In this document: in pieces, positions 17,890 to 26,973 of the stretch
Position numbering within the stretch: the first letter of the stretch is position 1
Layout of the letters: each line of letters starts with the position of its first letter
NCBI GenBank assembly: GCA_045656145.1
Contig: JAZOQP010000024.1
Span: forward strand, 26,283 to 90,282
DNA length: 64,000 nt
From: SIG565 sp045656145
GTDB taxonomy: Bacteria; Bacillota; Clostridia; Oscillospirales; Acutalibacteraceae
Direction: 5' to 3'
Position numbers and translations under genes: made by a program
The notes under the pieces: model-generated
What the model saw: only the letters and a program-made list of their open reading frames with translations
Databases searched by the model: none
What the model was told of the DNA's origin: nothing

Positions 17890-18474
17890 TTATTTCTCGG
17901 GGTCTAAGAGGGATACATTATCCTTTAAATAAATTACTCCCGAAATTATGCAAAGAATAGCCGAAACCCAAAGGAAAACGGTGGTTAAAATGTCCATAAC
18001 GCAAATAAGGGTCTGAATTTGAATGAAAGGCTTAATGCTCTCGCTAAAGAGTACATATATAATAGCGCTCATCTGCGAAACGGTTTTAAGTTTTCCCCAG
18101 AAATTTGCGGCAATAACCTTGCCATCGCTCGAAACTGCTATTAAACGAATGGAGGAAACTGCAAATTCTCTGAAAAGAACAATAAAGAGAATCCAAACCG
18201 ATTGATAGCCTATTCCCTTAGCCACAAAACCAATAAATGCAGCAGTTGTGAGCATTTTATCGGCGAGGGGGTCTAAAAATTTACCAAAATTGGTAACCAT
18301 ATTGTGTTTTCTCGCATACTGGCCATCAAACATATCGGTAAGAGATGCGGCTATGAAAAGAATTAGAGCCACCAAATAATGAAAAGGGAACTCAAAAACC
18401 ATGCAAAGCATAAAAATGGGCGTTGCAATCATTCTAAGTAAGGTTAATTTATTTGGTAAATTTAAGTTTTTCAT
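17890..18474 (-). CDS. pgsA: CDP-diacylglycerol-glycerol-3-phosphate 3-phosphatidyltransferase
   Basis: PgsA makes phosphatidylglycerophosphate in the membrane. The CDP-alcohol phosphotransferase signature DGx2ARx8Gx3Dx3D is complete: DGQYAR, then G, then FLDPLAD, near residues 50-75. The 194 residues with about five spans match the family. The start overlaps the rimO stop by 4 nt (ATGA). rimO-pgsA-recA neighbourhoods are frequent in Clostridia. Confidence 0.93.
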   Translation of the reverse strand: MKNLNLPNKLTLLRMIATPIFMLCMVFEFPFHYLVALILFIAASLTDMFDGQYARKHNMVTNFGKFLDPLADKMLTTAAFIGFVAKGIGYQSVWILFIVLFREFAVSSIRLIAVSSDGKVIAANFWGKLKTVSQMSAIIYVLFSESIKPFIQIQTLICVMDILTTVFLWVSAILCIISGVIYLKDNVSLLDPEK

Positions 18475-19799
18475 AGAATTGCTTCTCCTAACAAGTCATA
18501 TTCAATGCTATCGGTAATCTCAACCTTTACAAAATCGCCGATAACCAAGGGCTCATTTGCCATAAAGAAGATTTTTCCGTCAATTTCGGGGGCATCGGCT
18601 TCGGTTCTGCCGAAATAACACTTAATATAGTCATCCCAACCCTCAATTAAAACCTCAAGCGTTTTGCCGATTTTTTCATTGTTTTTCTCGGCAGAAATGG
18701 TCATTTGGTCGGCCATAATCATTTCACTTCTATCAATTTTTACCTGCTCTTCTATCTGGTTTTCAAATTCGGCGGCAGGTGTGTCCTCCTCGGCGCTGTA
18801 TGTAAAACAGCCAAGTCGGTCAAACCTTGTGTTTTTAATAAATTCGTGAAGTTCGGCAAACTGTTCATCGGTCTCTCCGGGAAAGCCGGTGATGAATGTA
18901 GTTCTGATAGTAATATCGGGAATTTCGTTTCTTAATTTTTCTATTAATGCCTCAACATTTTCGCGTCTGCTTCTTCTGTTCATACGCTTTAAAATATCAT
19001 CATTTATATGCTGAAGCGGAATATCGAGATATTTAACCAGCTTTTCTTCGGTTTTAATGGTTTCAATAAGCTCATCGGTTATTCTTTCGGGATAGGTGTA
19101 GAGTGTTCTTATCCAATGAAGCTTTTCTATTTTGCAAAGCTCTTTAAGAAGTTCTGCTAACTTCGGCTCGCCATAAATATCGGTACCATAGGCGGTAGTG
19201 TCCTGAGCCACAACAATAAGCTCGCGAACACCTTTATTTGCAAGTGCTTTCGCTTCTTTAATAATATCCTCAATTTTTCTTGAGCGCATTTTGCCGCGAA
19301 TGGAGGGAATTGCGCAATAGGTGCAATGATTATCGCAACCATCGGCAATCTTAATATAGGCAGAAAAAGGATATCCTCCGAGAATTCTAGGAGTGTTCAA
19401 ATCTAAATCTAATTTATCTTTAAATGAGTTTTCGGCCTTTCCTTCAATAGCTTTTCTTACGATTTTTGCAATATCACCGTTTGAGCCGATACCAACGCAA
19501 ACATCAACCTCGGGAATTTCCTCGGTTACATCGTTCTTGTATCTTTCGGCAAGACAACCTGTTACAATAATTGCCTTGCAGTTACCCTCTTTTTTATAGT
19601 TTGCAGCCTCAATGATGTTTTCAATAGCCTCACTTTTGGCGCTTTCAATAAAACCGCAGGTGTTTATAATGATTGCATCGGCTTCTGCTTCGGGAACGCC
19701 GATAGTGAAGCCTGAATTTTTCAAAGTGTAAAGCATCTGTTCGGCATCAACCTGATTTTTAGGGCAACCGAGAGATACAAGACAAACTTTATAACCCAT
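18471..19799 (-). CDS. rimO: Ribosomal protein uS12 methylthiotransferase RimO
   Basis: RimO adds a methylthio group to an Asp of ribosomal protein S12. It has the N-terminal MTTase domain (SLGCPKNQVDAEQM, NTCGFIESAK), the radical-SAM motif CDNHCTYC near residue 152, and a C-terminal TRAM domain (VLIEGWDDYIKCYFGRTE). Both [4Fe-4S] clusters have their cysteines. The length is 442 residues. RimO rather than MiaB is preferred because of the LGCPKNQVDAE motif. It overlaps recX by 11 nt and pgsA by 4 nt. Confidence 0.95.
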   Translation of the reverse strand: MGYKVCLVSLGCPKNQVDAEQMLYTLKNSGFTIGVPEAEADAIIINTCGFIESAKSEAIENIIEAANYKKEGNCKAIIVTGCLAERYKNDVTEEIPEVDVCVGIGSNGDIAKIVRKAIEGKAENSFKDKLDLDLNTPRILGGYPFSAYIKIADGCDNHCTYCAIPSIRGKMRSRKIEDIIKEAKALANKGVRELIVVAQDTTAYGTDIYGEPKLAELLKELCKIEKLHWIRTLYTYPERITDELIETIKTEEKLVKYLDIPLQHINDDILKRMNRRSRRENVEALIEKLRNEIPDITIRTTFITGFPGETDEQFAELHEFIKNTRFDRLGCFTYSAEEDTPAAEFENQIEEQVKIDRSEMIMADQMTISAEKNNEKIGKTLEVLIEGWDDYIKCYFGRTEADAPEIDGKIFFMANEPLVIGDFVKVEITDSIEYDLLGEAIL

Positions 19800-20424
19800 A
19801 ATTTTCCTCGCTATATTCTAATTCCTCCGAGTACGCCTTTAAAACATCGCGAATATCGGAATATCCAAACCCAAGGCGTTGCAGGGCGGCAAACACCTTT
19901 CGGACACCATCGGGTGAGGATAACTTTGTTTTATATTTTTTATCAATAACTGCTCGGATTTGTTCTTGAGCCGAGCATTCGGCAGAATCCAAAATCTCTT
20001 TTGCAAGGGAAAAATCAATGCCCTTTGCCGCCATTTTTGATAGGGCGGCGCGTTTTGAAATATTGGAAGAGAGCAGCCTTTCTGCCAAGCGCTCTGCAAA
20101 ATCTTCATCATTCAAAAGACCTAATTCGCCAAGGCGAAAAATAACCTTTTCAATGTTTTCTTCGCTGAATTTTGCGCGAATAAGCTTTGTTTTAAGCGCT
20201 TTTTTTGAAACATCTCCCTGCTCAATATACCAAACGGCTCTTGAAAAGGTGCGCTGATAGTCGGATTCGGCCAAAAGAGAATCAAACTCTCTTTTTTCTA
20301 TTTCTTGCCCAACAAAAAGTCCGTTATCAATAACCGTTTTCTTATCAAGAAGAGCCTGTGTTTCATTATCGAAAGAAAGGCAAAAGAGATGATTTCGTTG
20401 CTTTTTGATTTCGGTGATAATCAT
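19789..20424 (-). CDS. recX: RecX family regulator of RecA
   Basis: RecX binds RecA filaments and modulates them. The 211-residue protein has the helical-repeat signature ALKTKLIRAKFSEENIEKVI and GLLNDEDFAERLAERL, and the later repeat VFAALQRLGFGYSDI. It directly follows recA with a one-base overlap (TAATG), the usual arrangement. The N-terminal 60 residues are beta-rich, as in Gram-positive RecX. Its start and reading are unambiguous. Confidence 0.88.
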   Translation of the reverse strand: MIITEIKKQRNHLFCLSFDNETQALLDKKTVIDNGLFVGQEIEKREFDSLLAESDYQRTFSRAVWYIEQGDVSKKALKTKLIRAKFSEENIEKVIFRLGELGLLNDEDFAERLAERLLSSNISKRAALSKMAAKGIDFSLAKEILDSAECSAQEQIRAVIDKKYKTKLSSPDGVRKVFAALQRLGFGYSDIRDVLKAYSEELEYSEENYGL

Positions 20425-21512
20425 TAATCGTCAACCGCTATATCAATGTTGATTTTTTGTCTTCTGCGAACGGGAGCCTCCTCCTCTTCGATGGGGGCGG
20501 GCGGGGTTACTTCTTCTGCAACTACGCCGTTCATAGCATCAATAAGCTTTGTTTCGATTTCCTGTGCTAACTCGGTGTTTTCAGCTAGCAAAAGTTTTAC
20601 ATTATCTCTGCCCTGGCCAATTCGGGTTTCGCCATAATAGAACCAAGCGCCGCTACGCTTTAGAATATCAAATTTAAGACCTAAATCAACAAGCTCGCCC
20701 TCGTGGGAGATGCCTTTTCCATACATAATATCAAATTCTGCCTCACGGAATGGGGGAGCCACCTTGTTTTTAACAATTTTTGCGCGTGTGCGGTTACCGA
20801 TTATTTCGCCACCGTTTTTAATGGCTTCTATGCGGCGGATATCGATTCTAACGCTCGAATAGAATTTAAGCGCGCGACCGCCTGTGGTGGTTTCGCTGCT
20901 GCCGTAAATAACGCCGATTTTATCACGCAACTGATTGATGAAAATGGCAACACAGTTAGATTTTGAAATAACACCTGCGAGTTTTCTAAGACCCTGCGAC
21001 ATAAGACGGGCGTGAAGACCAACATGGTTATCTCCCATATCGCCCTCTATTTCGGCTTTCGGAACTAATGCTGCAACCGAGTCGATAACAACAACGTCAA
21101 TTGCACCCGAGCGAACTAATGCCTCGGTAATTTCGAGGGCCTGCTCGCCTGTATCAGGCTGAGAAACCAAAAGGGAATCAATATCAACGCCAAGGTTTTT
21201 AGCATAAACGGGGTCGAGCGCGTGCTCAACATCTATAAATGCGGCGCAACCGCCGGTTTTCTGGCTTTCGGCGATAACCTGAAGCGCAATGGTGGTTTTA
21301 CCCGAAGATTCGGGGCCATAAATTTCAACAATTCTTCCTTTCGGAACACCGCCGATACCGAGCGCTAAATCGAGCGATACCGAGCCTGTTTTAATATGGT
21401 CAACCGCCATACCTAAATTTTCGCCGAGTTTCATAACGGCGCCCTTACCAAACTGCTTTTCAAGCTGGGTAATGGCCATATCCAAAGCCTTTTGTTTTTC
21501 TTGATTTGCCAT
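20424..21512 (-). CDS. recA: Recombinase RecA
   Basis: RecA catalyses strand exchange and triggers the SOS response. Walker A is GPESSGKTT near residue 65, with the FIDVEHALDP, VDSVAALVPKAEIEGDMGD and NQLRDKIGVIYGSSETTTGGRAL stretches all present (the last is broken up here only for length: loop 2 lies around SSETTTGGRAL). The C-terminal tail is acidic and Pro-rich. AGGAAG precedes the ATG. A LexA/SOS box was not recognised in the short upstream gap. Confidence 0.98.
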   Translation of the reverse strand: MANQEKQKALDMAITQLEKQFGKGAVMKLGENLGMAVDHIKTGSVSLDLALGIGGVPKGRIVEIYGPESSGKTTIALQVIAESQKTGGCAAFIDVEHALDPVYAKNLGVDIDSLLVSQPDTGEQALEITEALVRSGAIDVVVIDSVAALVPKAEIEGDMGDNHVGLHARLMSQGLRKLAGVISKSNCVAIFINQLRDKIGVIYGSSETTTGGRALKFYSSVRIDIRRIEAIKNGGEIIGNRTRAKIVKNKVAPPFREAEFDIMYGKGISHEGELVDLGLKFDILKRSGAWFYYGETRIGQGRDNVKLLLAENTELAQEIETKLIDAMNGVVAEEVTPPAPIEEEEAPVRRRQKINIDIAVDD

Positions 21513-21550
21513 ATAAACACTTCCTTTTTTATTGTATATTTATATTGTAA

Positions 21551-22390
21551 TTAATTCACTGTCCCAAAAACAACCCTGTCGTTGCCGTCGTAGTCTTTTA
21601 AAACGGTTACATTCTCATATCCGTTTTCTATCATAAAGTTTTTAACCTTTTCGCCCTGCAAAAAGCCTATTTCAAAGGCTAACATTCCGCCTTTTTTTAG
21701 GTTCTTCTTATAGTTTTTGGAAATAAACTCATAAAATGCGGTAGAGTCCTCCGAGAAAAGCGCCTCTTTCGGCTCAAACTCGGTTTCCTTATTCATAAGG
21801 TCTATTTCATCCGCGCTGATATATGGCGGGTTTGAAACAATTAAATCAAATTTTTCTTCTGTTTCATAATCAAAAATGTCTGCTAAAATGGGGGTAACAT
21901 CCGCGTTATGCCTTTTTATATTTTTTAAAAGGTATCCATACGCCTTTTCATATTTTTCGGCGGCGATAAGAGAAGCATCGGAATTTTTTGCAATGGAAAC
22001 AGCAATGCAGCCGCTTCCTGCACATAAATCGAGAACTCGCGCTTTTTTCTTATCCTTTAAAAAGTCAAGGCATTTATCAACTAAAATTTCGGTATCACTT
22101 CTCGGGATTAAAACACCCTCGCCAACGAAGAAATCAAGCGAGTAAAACTGCCAAACGCCGAGGATATACTGAAGCGGATAGTGGGTAATTCTTTCCTTTA
22201 TAATGCCATCTAAGATGGTTTGCTGAAGGGGGGTTAGCTCATCATTATAATTGGTAAGAATTTTGGCATTATCATACCCTGTAACATACCTAATGATATG
22301 CCGAGCCTCGCCACCGAAATTTTCTATTCCTGCCTCACTTAAGGCCTTTTTAGTTTTGTTATAGGCTGAAAAAATGGTTTCGTTATTCAT
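21551..22390 (-). CDS. prmC: Peptide chain release factor N5-glutamine methyltransferase
   Basis: PrmC methylates the Gln of the GGQ motif in release factors RF1 and RF2. The SAM motif is VLDLCAGSGCIAVSIAK near residue 115, and the catalytic NPPY is in SNPPYISADE near residue 187. An N-terminal helical domain with GVLIPRSDTEILVDK is typical of the family. The length is 279 residues. It overlaps the DUF1385 gene by 8 nt; prfA, the usual partner, is not in this window, but prmC next to a DUF1385 gene is a common clostridial arrangement. Confidence 0.94.
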   Translation of the reverse strand: MNNETIFSAYNKTKKALSEAGIENFGGEARHIIRYVTGYDNAKILTNYNDELTPLQQTILDGIIKERITHYPLQYILGVWQFYSLDFFVGEGVLIPRSDTEILVDKCLDFLKDKKKARVLDLCAGSGCIAVSIAKNSDASLIAAEKYEKAYGYLLKNIKRHNADVTPILADIFDYETEEKFDLIVSNPPYISADEIDLMNKETEFEPKEALFSEDSTAFYEFISKNYKKNLKKGGMLAFEIGFLQGEKVKNFMIENGYENVTVLKDYDGNDRVVFGTVN

Positions 22391-23318
22391 TTGTTGCCTC
22401 TTGATGTGAATCGGTTAGCACGGCGTTTAGCGCCGCAATTGCAATTTCGAGCATATCATCATTGGGTTCTTTAGTGGTAATTTTCTGAAGCCACATTCCC
22501 GGAGCCGAGATAATGCGGGTTATAACATTATCATACTTTCCGCAAAACTTTATAAGCTCGTAACCTAGTCCGCAAATTAGCGGAATTAATAAAATTTTGA
22601 TTAAAACCCATAAAAGTCTTATTTCGCGAAGCATAGGGAAGGTAATAGATATTACCGATGACACAATAATGCTTACGAGTATCATTAAAATTAAAAATGA
22701 TGTACCGCAACGTGGGTGGAGTCTTTTTTGCTTTCTTGCATTGTCCACCGTTAGATCTTCCTTTGCCTCAAAGCAAAAAATGGTTTTATGCTCGGCGCCG
22801 TGATACTGAAAAACCCTCTTAATATCAGGCATGGTTGAAACGGCAAGCATATATGAAACTAAAATAATAAGTCTTAAAACACCCTCAAATAAAGCGGCAA
22901 GGTTAGTAAGAATACCGCCTGCAAGATAGTTTATGCCATCAAAAATAAGGGCGGGGAGATACATAAAAAGGAAAACCGAGAGAGCTACTGCCAAAACAGA
23001 TGCTATCGACATAATAACCGCAAAAACCGCATTGCTCGGCTTTTCGCCATCCTCTTCTTCGGCAAAACCCGAAATATCGGCTGAAAGCATAAGGGATTTA
23101 TATCCCCAAATCATAGCCTCGATATAGTTTACAACGCCTCTTATAATCGGGAGCCCTAATATTTTATATTTCGTGGCAATGGGGGTAAAGGAAAGGTAAC
23201 GAATTTCAATTTCTCCATCCTTTTTCCTTACCGCCATAGCGGTCTTTTTGGGTCCTCTCATCATAATTCCTTCGATGAGAGCCTGACCGCCTATAGAAGT
23301 GTATTTTTGTTTTGCCAT
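22383..23318 (-). CDS. DUF1385 membrane protein
   Basis: DUF1385 proteins are conserved membrane proteins of unknown function, often next to prmC, prfA or rpmE. The family signature is present: YTSIGGQALIEGIMMRGP at the N-terminus and YHGAEHKTIFCFE in the middle, with four to five spans and the HPRCGTSFL motif. The start at MAKQKYTSIGG is used because GAAAGG lies ahead and it begins one base after the histidine-kinase stop. A longer reading would run into the kinase gene. The 311-residue length fits. Confidence 0.88.
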   Translation of the reverse strand: MAKQKYTSIGGQALIEGIMMRGPKKTAMAVRKKDGEIEIRYLSFTPIATKYKILGLPIIRGVVNYIEAMIWGYKSLMLSADISGFAEEEDGEKPSNAVFAVIMSIASVLAVALSVFLFMYLPALIFDGINYLAGGILTNLAALFEGVLRLIILVSYMLAVSTMPDIKRVFQYHGAEHKTIFCFEAKEDLTVDNARKQKRLHPRCGTSFLILMILVSIIVSSVISITFPMLREIRLLWVLIKILLIPLICGLGYELIKFCGKYDNVITRIISAPGMWLQKITTKEPNDDMLEIAIAALNAVLTDSHQEATNE

Positions 23319-23319
23319 T

Positions 23320-24756
23320 TTAAATGCCTTTCTCTGAGTCTTCCGCTTTTTCTTCTTCATAAATCGGCAGAGCTATGGTAACTGTGGTGCCAACACCCTC
23401 GGCGCTTTCAAGGAAGAGAAGACCCTTATGCTGTTTTATGATTTCATCCGCAACCGCGAGGCCTATACCTGAGCCGCGAACGGTTTTATTTGATTTAAAG
23501 AATTTTTCTTTAACGCGGTCGATATCCTGCTCGGGAATACCAACACCCGTATCCTTAACGGTTATTCGAATAACGCCATCCTCAATGTGCTGTTCAATAA
23601 GCACCTGACCGCCTGCTTCGGTGTATTTAACCGCGTTATCAATAATGTTGATAAACACCTGCTTAATGCGGTCGCGGTCGCCAAAAATGGAAACGGTTTT
23701 TAAAGGAATGGTGTAGATAAGTTCGATTTTTTGCTGATGAGCAAGCTCGGCATAGATATCTGCAACCTCGCCTAAGACATCGGATAGATGGAAAGTGCGC
23801 ATATTAAGGGAGAGCCTGCCGTTTTGCATGCGCGAAAAGTCAAGAAGTTCTTCCACAAGACCCGATAAACGTTCAGATTCTTTCAGAACAACATCGATAC
23901 CTTTTTTAACAATTTCTTCATCAAACCCTACCGACATTTTTGCGGTTTCGCCCCAACCTCTTATAGCGGTTAAGGGGGTGCGAAGCTCGTGGGAAACAGA
24001 GGAAATGAAATCGTTTTTCATGCTGTCGGCAGCTTTTAGCTCAGACGCCATATAATTTATGCTATCACAAAGCTCGCCTATCTCGTTGTTGCCCGAAATA
24101 GAGATTTCTTCTTCGAAATTGCCTGCCGCAATTTTCTTTGCCGCGCCGCTAACCTGCCTTATTGGGCGAACGATAGATTTAATGAAATAATAACCCGAAA
24201 AAGCGGTTATTGCCAAAATAGCAAGTCCAATAACTATCATTACGGTATAGAGTTTAAAACAGTATGAATTTGTGTTTTTAAGGGAAACGAGCCAACGGAT
24301 AGCACCATTTGAGCCCTCTCCCATATCGGCGAGAATAATTGTTCCGCAAAGAAGCGGCTCGCCATCCTTAGAGAATGATTCGATATAAGATGAGCCTGAG
24401 GTAGACTTAACCGCCATCTGATAATCGGGCATTTCGGTGTTTTCGGGGTAGAATCCCGAAGAAGAAATAAAGGCGGTGCCATCTTTATCAAGAATTTGGA
24501 TTTCGAGCTTATCCTTATGCTCATAAGATTCAATAAATTTAAAGGCTGCCGAATGGAAATCTTCATTCTTAACGGTTGCCAAAACCGAAAACTGCCTTGC
24601 ATAGTCTGCCGCGTGGGCGCGAACGTTTTCAAGGTTGATTGCTCTTAAAAAGGAGCAGACTATAACTTCAACTATTATAATAACGGTGGCAACAAGCAAA
24701 AACATTTGCAAAAACCATTGGGTTGCAATGCTTTTGAATTTCAGTTCAAATTCCAT
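23320..24756 (-). CDS. Sensor histidine kinase with HAMP domain
   Basis: The 478-residue kinase has a first membrane span at about residues 14-36, an extracytoplasmic sensor of about 130 residues, and a second span near 172-195. It then has a HAMP domain, a HisKA domain with SVSHELRTPLTAIRG (phospho-His near residue 255), and a HATPase with NIIDNAVKYTE, DTGVGIPEQD and GSGIGLAV. It matches the PhoR/ResE type. The signal is unknown. It lies 31 nt after its response regulator, which follows an FG-GAP-like lipoprotein gene, so the three may form one sensory operon. Confidence 0.92.
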   Translation of the reverse strand: MEFELKFKSIATQWFLQMFLLVATVIIIVEVIVCSFLRAINLENVRAHAADYARQFSVLATVKNEDFHSAAFKFIESYEHKDKLEIQILDKDGTAFISSSGFYPENTEMPDYQMAVKSTSGSSYIESFSKDGEPLLCGTIILADMGEGSNGAIRWLVSLKNTNSYCFKLYTVMIVIGLAILAITAFSGYYFIKSIVRPIRQVSGAAKKIAAGNFEEEISISGNNEIGELCDSINYMASELKAADSMKNDFISSVSHELRTPLTAIRGWGETAKMSVGFDEEIVKKGIDVVLKESERLSGLVEELLDFSRMQNGRLSLNMRTFHLSDVLGEVADIYAELAHQQKIELIYTIPLKTVSIFGDRDRIKQVFINIIDNAVKYTEAGGQVLIEQHIEDGVIRITVKDTGVGIPEQDIDRVKEKFFKSNKTVRGSGIGLAVADEIIKQHKGLLFLESAEGVGTTVTIALPIYEEEKAEDSEKGI

Positions 24757-24787
24757 AGTTTACTCCTTTCAAAAATTTAAAGTTTAA

Positions 24788-25495
24788 TTATTCGGTTACC
24801 CATTTATAACCCATACCCCAAACTGTTATAATGTGCTGAGGCTTCGAGGCGTCATCCTCAATCTTCATTCTAAGTCTTCTTATGTTTACATCAACTATCT
24901 TTTCTTCGCCAAAGTATGCCTCGCCCCAAACGCGATTAAGAATATCGGTGCGGTCGAGCGCAACGCCCGGGTTTGTGAAGAAATATTCCATGATTTCAAA
25001 CTCGATTTGTGTGAGTTCGATTTCTTTTCCGCTTTTGGTAAGTGTTCTGCGGCGTGCGTTAAGAGAGTAAATGCCGAGAGTAATTTCATCCGATACGGGC
25101 GGTGTTGCAGGCTTATTGTTAAGCATTTCAACGCGCCTATAGAGTGAATCAACGCGGGCGAGAAGCTCGGTTGGGGAGAATGGCTTTGTTATATAATCAT
25201 CGGCGCCAAGCATAAGTCCGCTGATTTTATCCATTTCCTGAGTTCTTGCAGTTAGCATTATAATTCCCAGTGTTACTGAACGGCGGCGGAGTTCCTTGCA
25301 AAGCTGAAAACCATCCATACCCGGCATAGAAATATCCAAAAGCGCAATATCGAAGCCTTTTGCATCGCTATCAAAAATCATAAGAGCCTCTTCGCCCGAA
25401 CCCGCTTCAACGGTTTCATAGCCAACTCTTTTAAGGTTTATGGCTTCGAATTCTCTTATTGCGGTTTCATCTTCAACAATCAAAATTCTTTTCAT
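24788..25495 (-). CDS. OmpR/PhoB-family response regulator
   Basis: The N-terminal receiver has the acidic pocket (VEDE), the phospho-acceptor in LLDISMPG near residue 52, the Thr in MLTART and the Lys in ITKPFSPTELLAR. The C-terminal winged helix has GKEIELTQIEFEIMEYF and ends VDVNIRRLRMKI with GYKWVTE. The length of 235 residues is typical. It is the partner of the kinase encoded just downstream. GGAGGAAG precedes the ATG. Confidence 0.95.
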   Translation of the reverse strand: MKRILIVEDETAIREFEAINLKRVGYETVEAGSGEEALMIFDSDAKGFDIALLDISMPGMDGFQLCKELRRRSVTLGIIMLTARTQEMDKISGLMLGADDYITKPFSPTELLARVDSLYRRVEMLNNKPATPPVSDEITLGIYSLNARRRTLTKSGKEIELTQIEFEIMEYFFTNPGVALDRTDILNRVWGEAYFGEEKIVDVNIRRLRMKIEDDASKPQHIITVWGMGYKWVTE

Positions 25496-25507
25496 TATCT
25501 TCCTCCG

Positions 25508-26809
25508 CTAAGAAATGATTTTAAATATGTTTTTAAGTTCTTTTGCCGTTATTGCTTCGTTGCCCTTATAACTTCCAAGTGTTGCATAGAAAATAAGGGT
25601 ATCGGTTTCGGCAATTTTTGTGCTTCCCTCAAAGGTGGGGGCTAAAGTGTCGCTTTTTTCGGTAGCATTAATTTTAAGCAAAAGCTCTGACGATTCGCCC
25701 GTTTCGTTATTAAGGCGGGAAACGCTGAGTGATTTATCAGCAGGGTTTGAAGAAACGCTAATGGTTGAATCCCATTTTTCAGGAATTTCCAAATAATAAC
25801 CATCTGTAAAGTTCATTATGGTTGAAACCGAGAGGCTGATGCCCTTGCCATCAAAACTATACCAATTGGTTTTATAAATATTTTCGGTTTGGGTTGCTGT
25901 GGACTGAGTAAGAATAAAGGGAATGGGAATATCATAATTTCCATCATCGTTTATATCCTTAATTTCCAAAGCTCCTTCTCGGAATGTGTCAAAATATGTG
26001 CTGTTATCGGGTGAATAGGAAAGGTTGCGGATAACGCCGTCATCAATAATGAGCATTTCGGTTATCATACCCGTTCCCTTAATGCCATCAATATAAACTG
26101 CGGTTTTATCTCCAACCGAGAAGCTTATCGGTTCCTTGTATTCGGTAACGCCCATATCAAGTTGGCAATTTCCGAGTTCCTTAACGCCGTCTTTAGTAAG
26201 GTCTAACAATTTTGCTATGGTAACCGAATTTTTAACATCGGTATTGATAATAAGCAAATCAGGATTTTTATCAAAATCGAAATCCTTGCAAATATATTTT
26301 GTGTGGTTTTCGAGAAGTCGGCTCTTAATTCCGTTTGAATCAAAGGTGTAAACACCAACGCTTTTTTCAACGCCGCCGTAAATATTCCAGCTAACGATGA
26401 TTTCATTTGTTCCATCGCCGTTTATATCGGAGAATTCCACCTGCTCAATTCCTGTTGCAACAATGCTAACATCCCCTCTGGATACCCATTCCTTTTCAAG
26501 CTTAGAAACAAGGTGCAGGTGCATTGAGGTTATATTATCGGTTGTTGAAGAATAAAAAGCCAGGGCCTCTCTTGAGCCATCCCTATCCAAATCCTGCTCA
26601 ATAATTGCGGAGCGGAAATTTCCGCTTGAGGGATATTTAAGGGTTGTTTTATCTCCAACGGTTTTCTTTAAAACATTCCAAACTTCGTTTAGTTCTCCCG
26701 AAGGTTCGGGAGGGGATAAAAGGGTATCGATATTTCCATCGGTAAAGCCGCATGAAGTAAGGCAAAGGATGATGCAAATCATCAAAAACAATGCAATTAA
26801 TTTTTTCAT
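25508..26809 (-). CDS. Lipoprotein with FG-GAP/VCBS-like calcium-loop repeats
   Basis: The start at MKKLIALFLMICIILCLTSCG gives a lipoprotein signal with lipobox LTSC; GGGAGG lies at the right distance, and an ATG-like start 11 codons earlier lacks one. The 433-residue protein has several Asp-rich loops of the type DxDxDG (DLDRDGSREA, DINGDGTNEI, DINDDGNYDI) set in beta-rich repeats, as in integrin-like FG-GAP propellers. It is the first gene of the lipoprotein-regulator-kinase run, so it may be the extracellular input or a target of the two-component system. The ligand is unknown. Confidence 0.75.
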   Translation of the reverse strand: MKKLIALFLMICIILCLTSCGFTDGNIDTLLSPPEPSGELNEVWNVLKKTVGDKTTLKYPSSGNFRSAIIEQDLDRDGSREALAFYSSTTDNITSMHLHLVSKLEKEWVSRGDVSIVATGIEQVEFSDINGDGTNEIIVSWNIYGGVEKSVGVYTFDSNGIKSRLLENHTKYICKDFDFDKNPDLLIINTDVKNSVTIAKLLDLTKDGVKELGNCQLDMGVTEYKEPISFSVGDKTAVYIDGIKGTGMITEMLIIDDGVIRNLSYSPDNSTYFDTFREGALEIKDINDDGNYDIPIPFILTQSTATQTENIYKTNWYSFDGKGISLSVSTIMNFTDGYYLEIPEKWDSTISVSSNPADKSLSVSRLNNETGESSELLLKINATEKSDTLAPTFEGSTKIAETDTLIFYATLGSYKGNEAITAKELKNIFKIIS

Positions 26810-26847
26810 ATCGACGCCTCCCGTTAAATGATATTTATACATAATAG

Positions 26848-26853
26848 ATTATA
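26848..26853 (-). promoter_or_regulatory. -10 element of the lipoprotein/two-component operon
   Basis: A perfect TATAAT lies on the minus strand 39 nt upstream of the lipoprotein start. The -35 is weak. Back to back with the mnmE promoter in a 164-bp AT-rich gap. Confidence 0.5.
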
Positions 26854-26910
26854 ACATAAGTTATCAAAAAAATAAAGAGAAAATGTTAATAATTTTACAT
26901 TTTTTAATGA

Positions 26911-26939
26911 TTGAAAAGTAATGAAAAATATGGTATCAT
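26911..26939 (+). promoter_or_regulatory. Promoter of the mnmE-mnmG-rsmG operon
   Basis: TTGAAA (26911-26916), a 17-nt spacer and TATCAT (26934-26939) lie 35 nt upstream of the mnmE start, which itself has AGGAGG. Confidence 0.7.
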
Positions 26940-26973
26940 AAAATATTAGAAAATCACTTTAGGAGGCGGCATA

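Noticed and set aside
23980..24003. A parS-like sequence near CTCGTGGGAAACA
   Set aside because: Only one half-site resembles parS, it is inside the histidine-kinase active-site coding region, and the match is poor.
26843..26973. An origin of replication at the strand switch before mnmE
   Set aside because: The gene direction changes here, but no DnaA-box-like sequence was found in the 130-bp gap, and dnaA-dnaN with better boxes lies at 9.6-11.3 kb. Genome-wide skew would be needed to reopen this.
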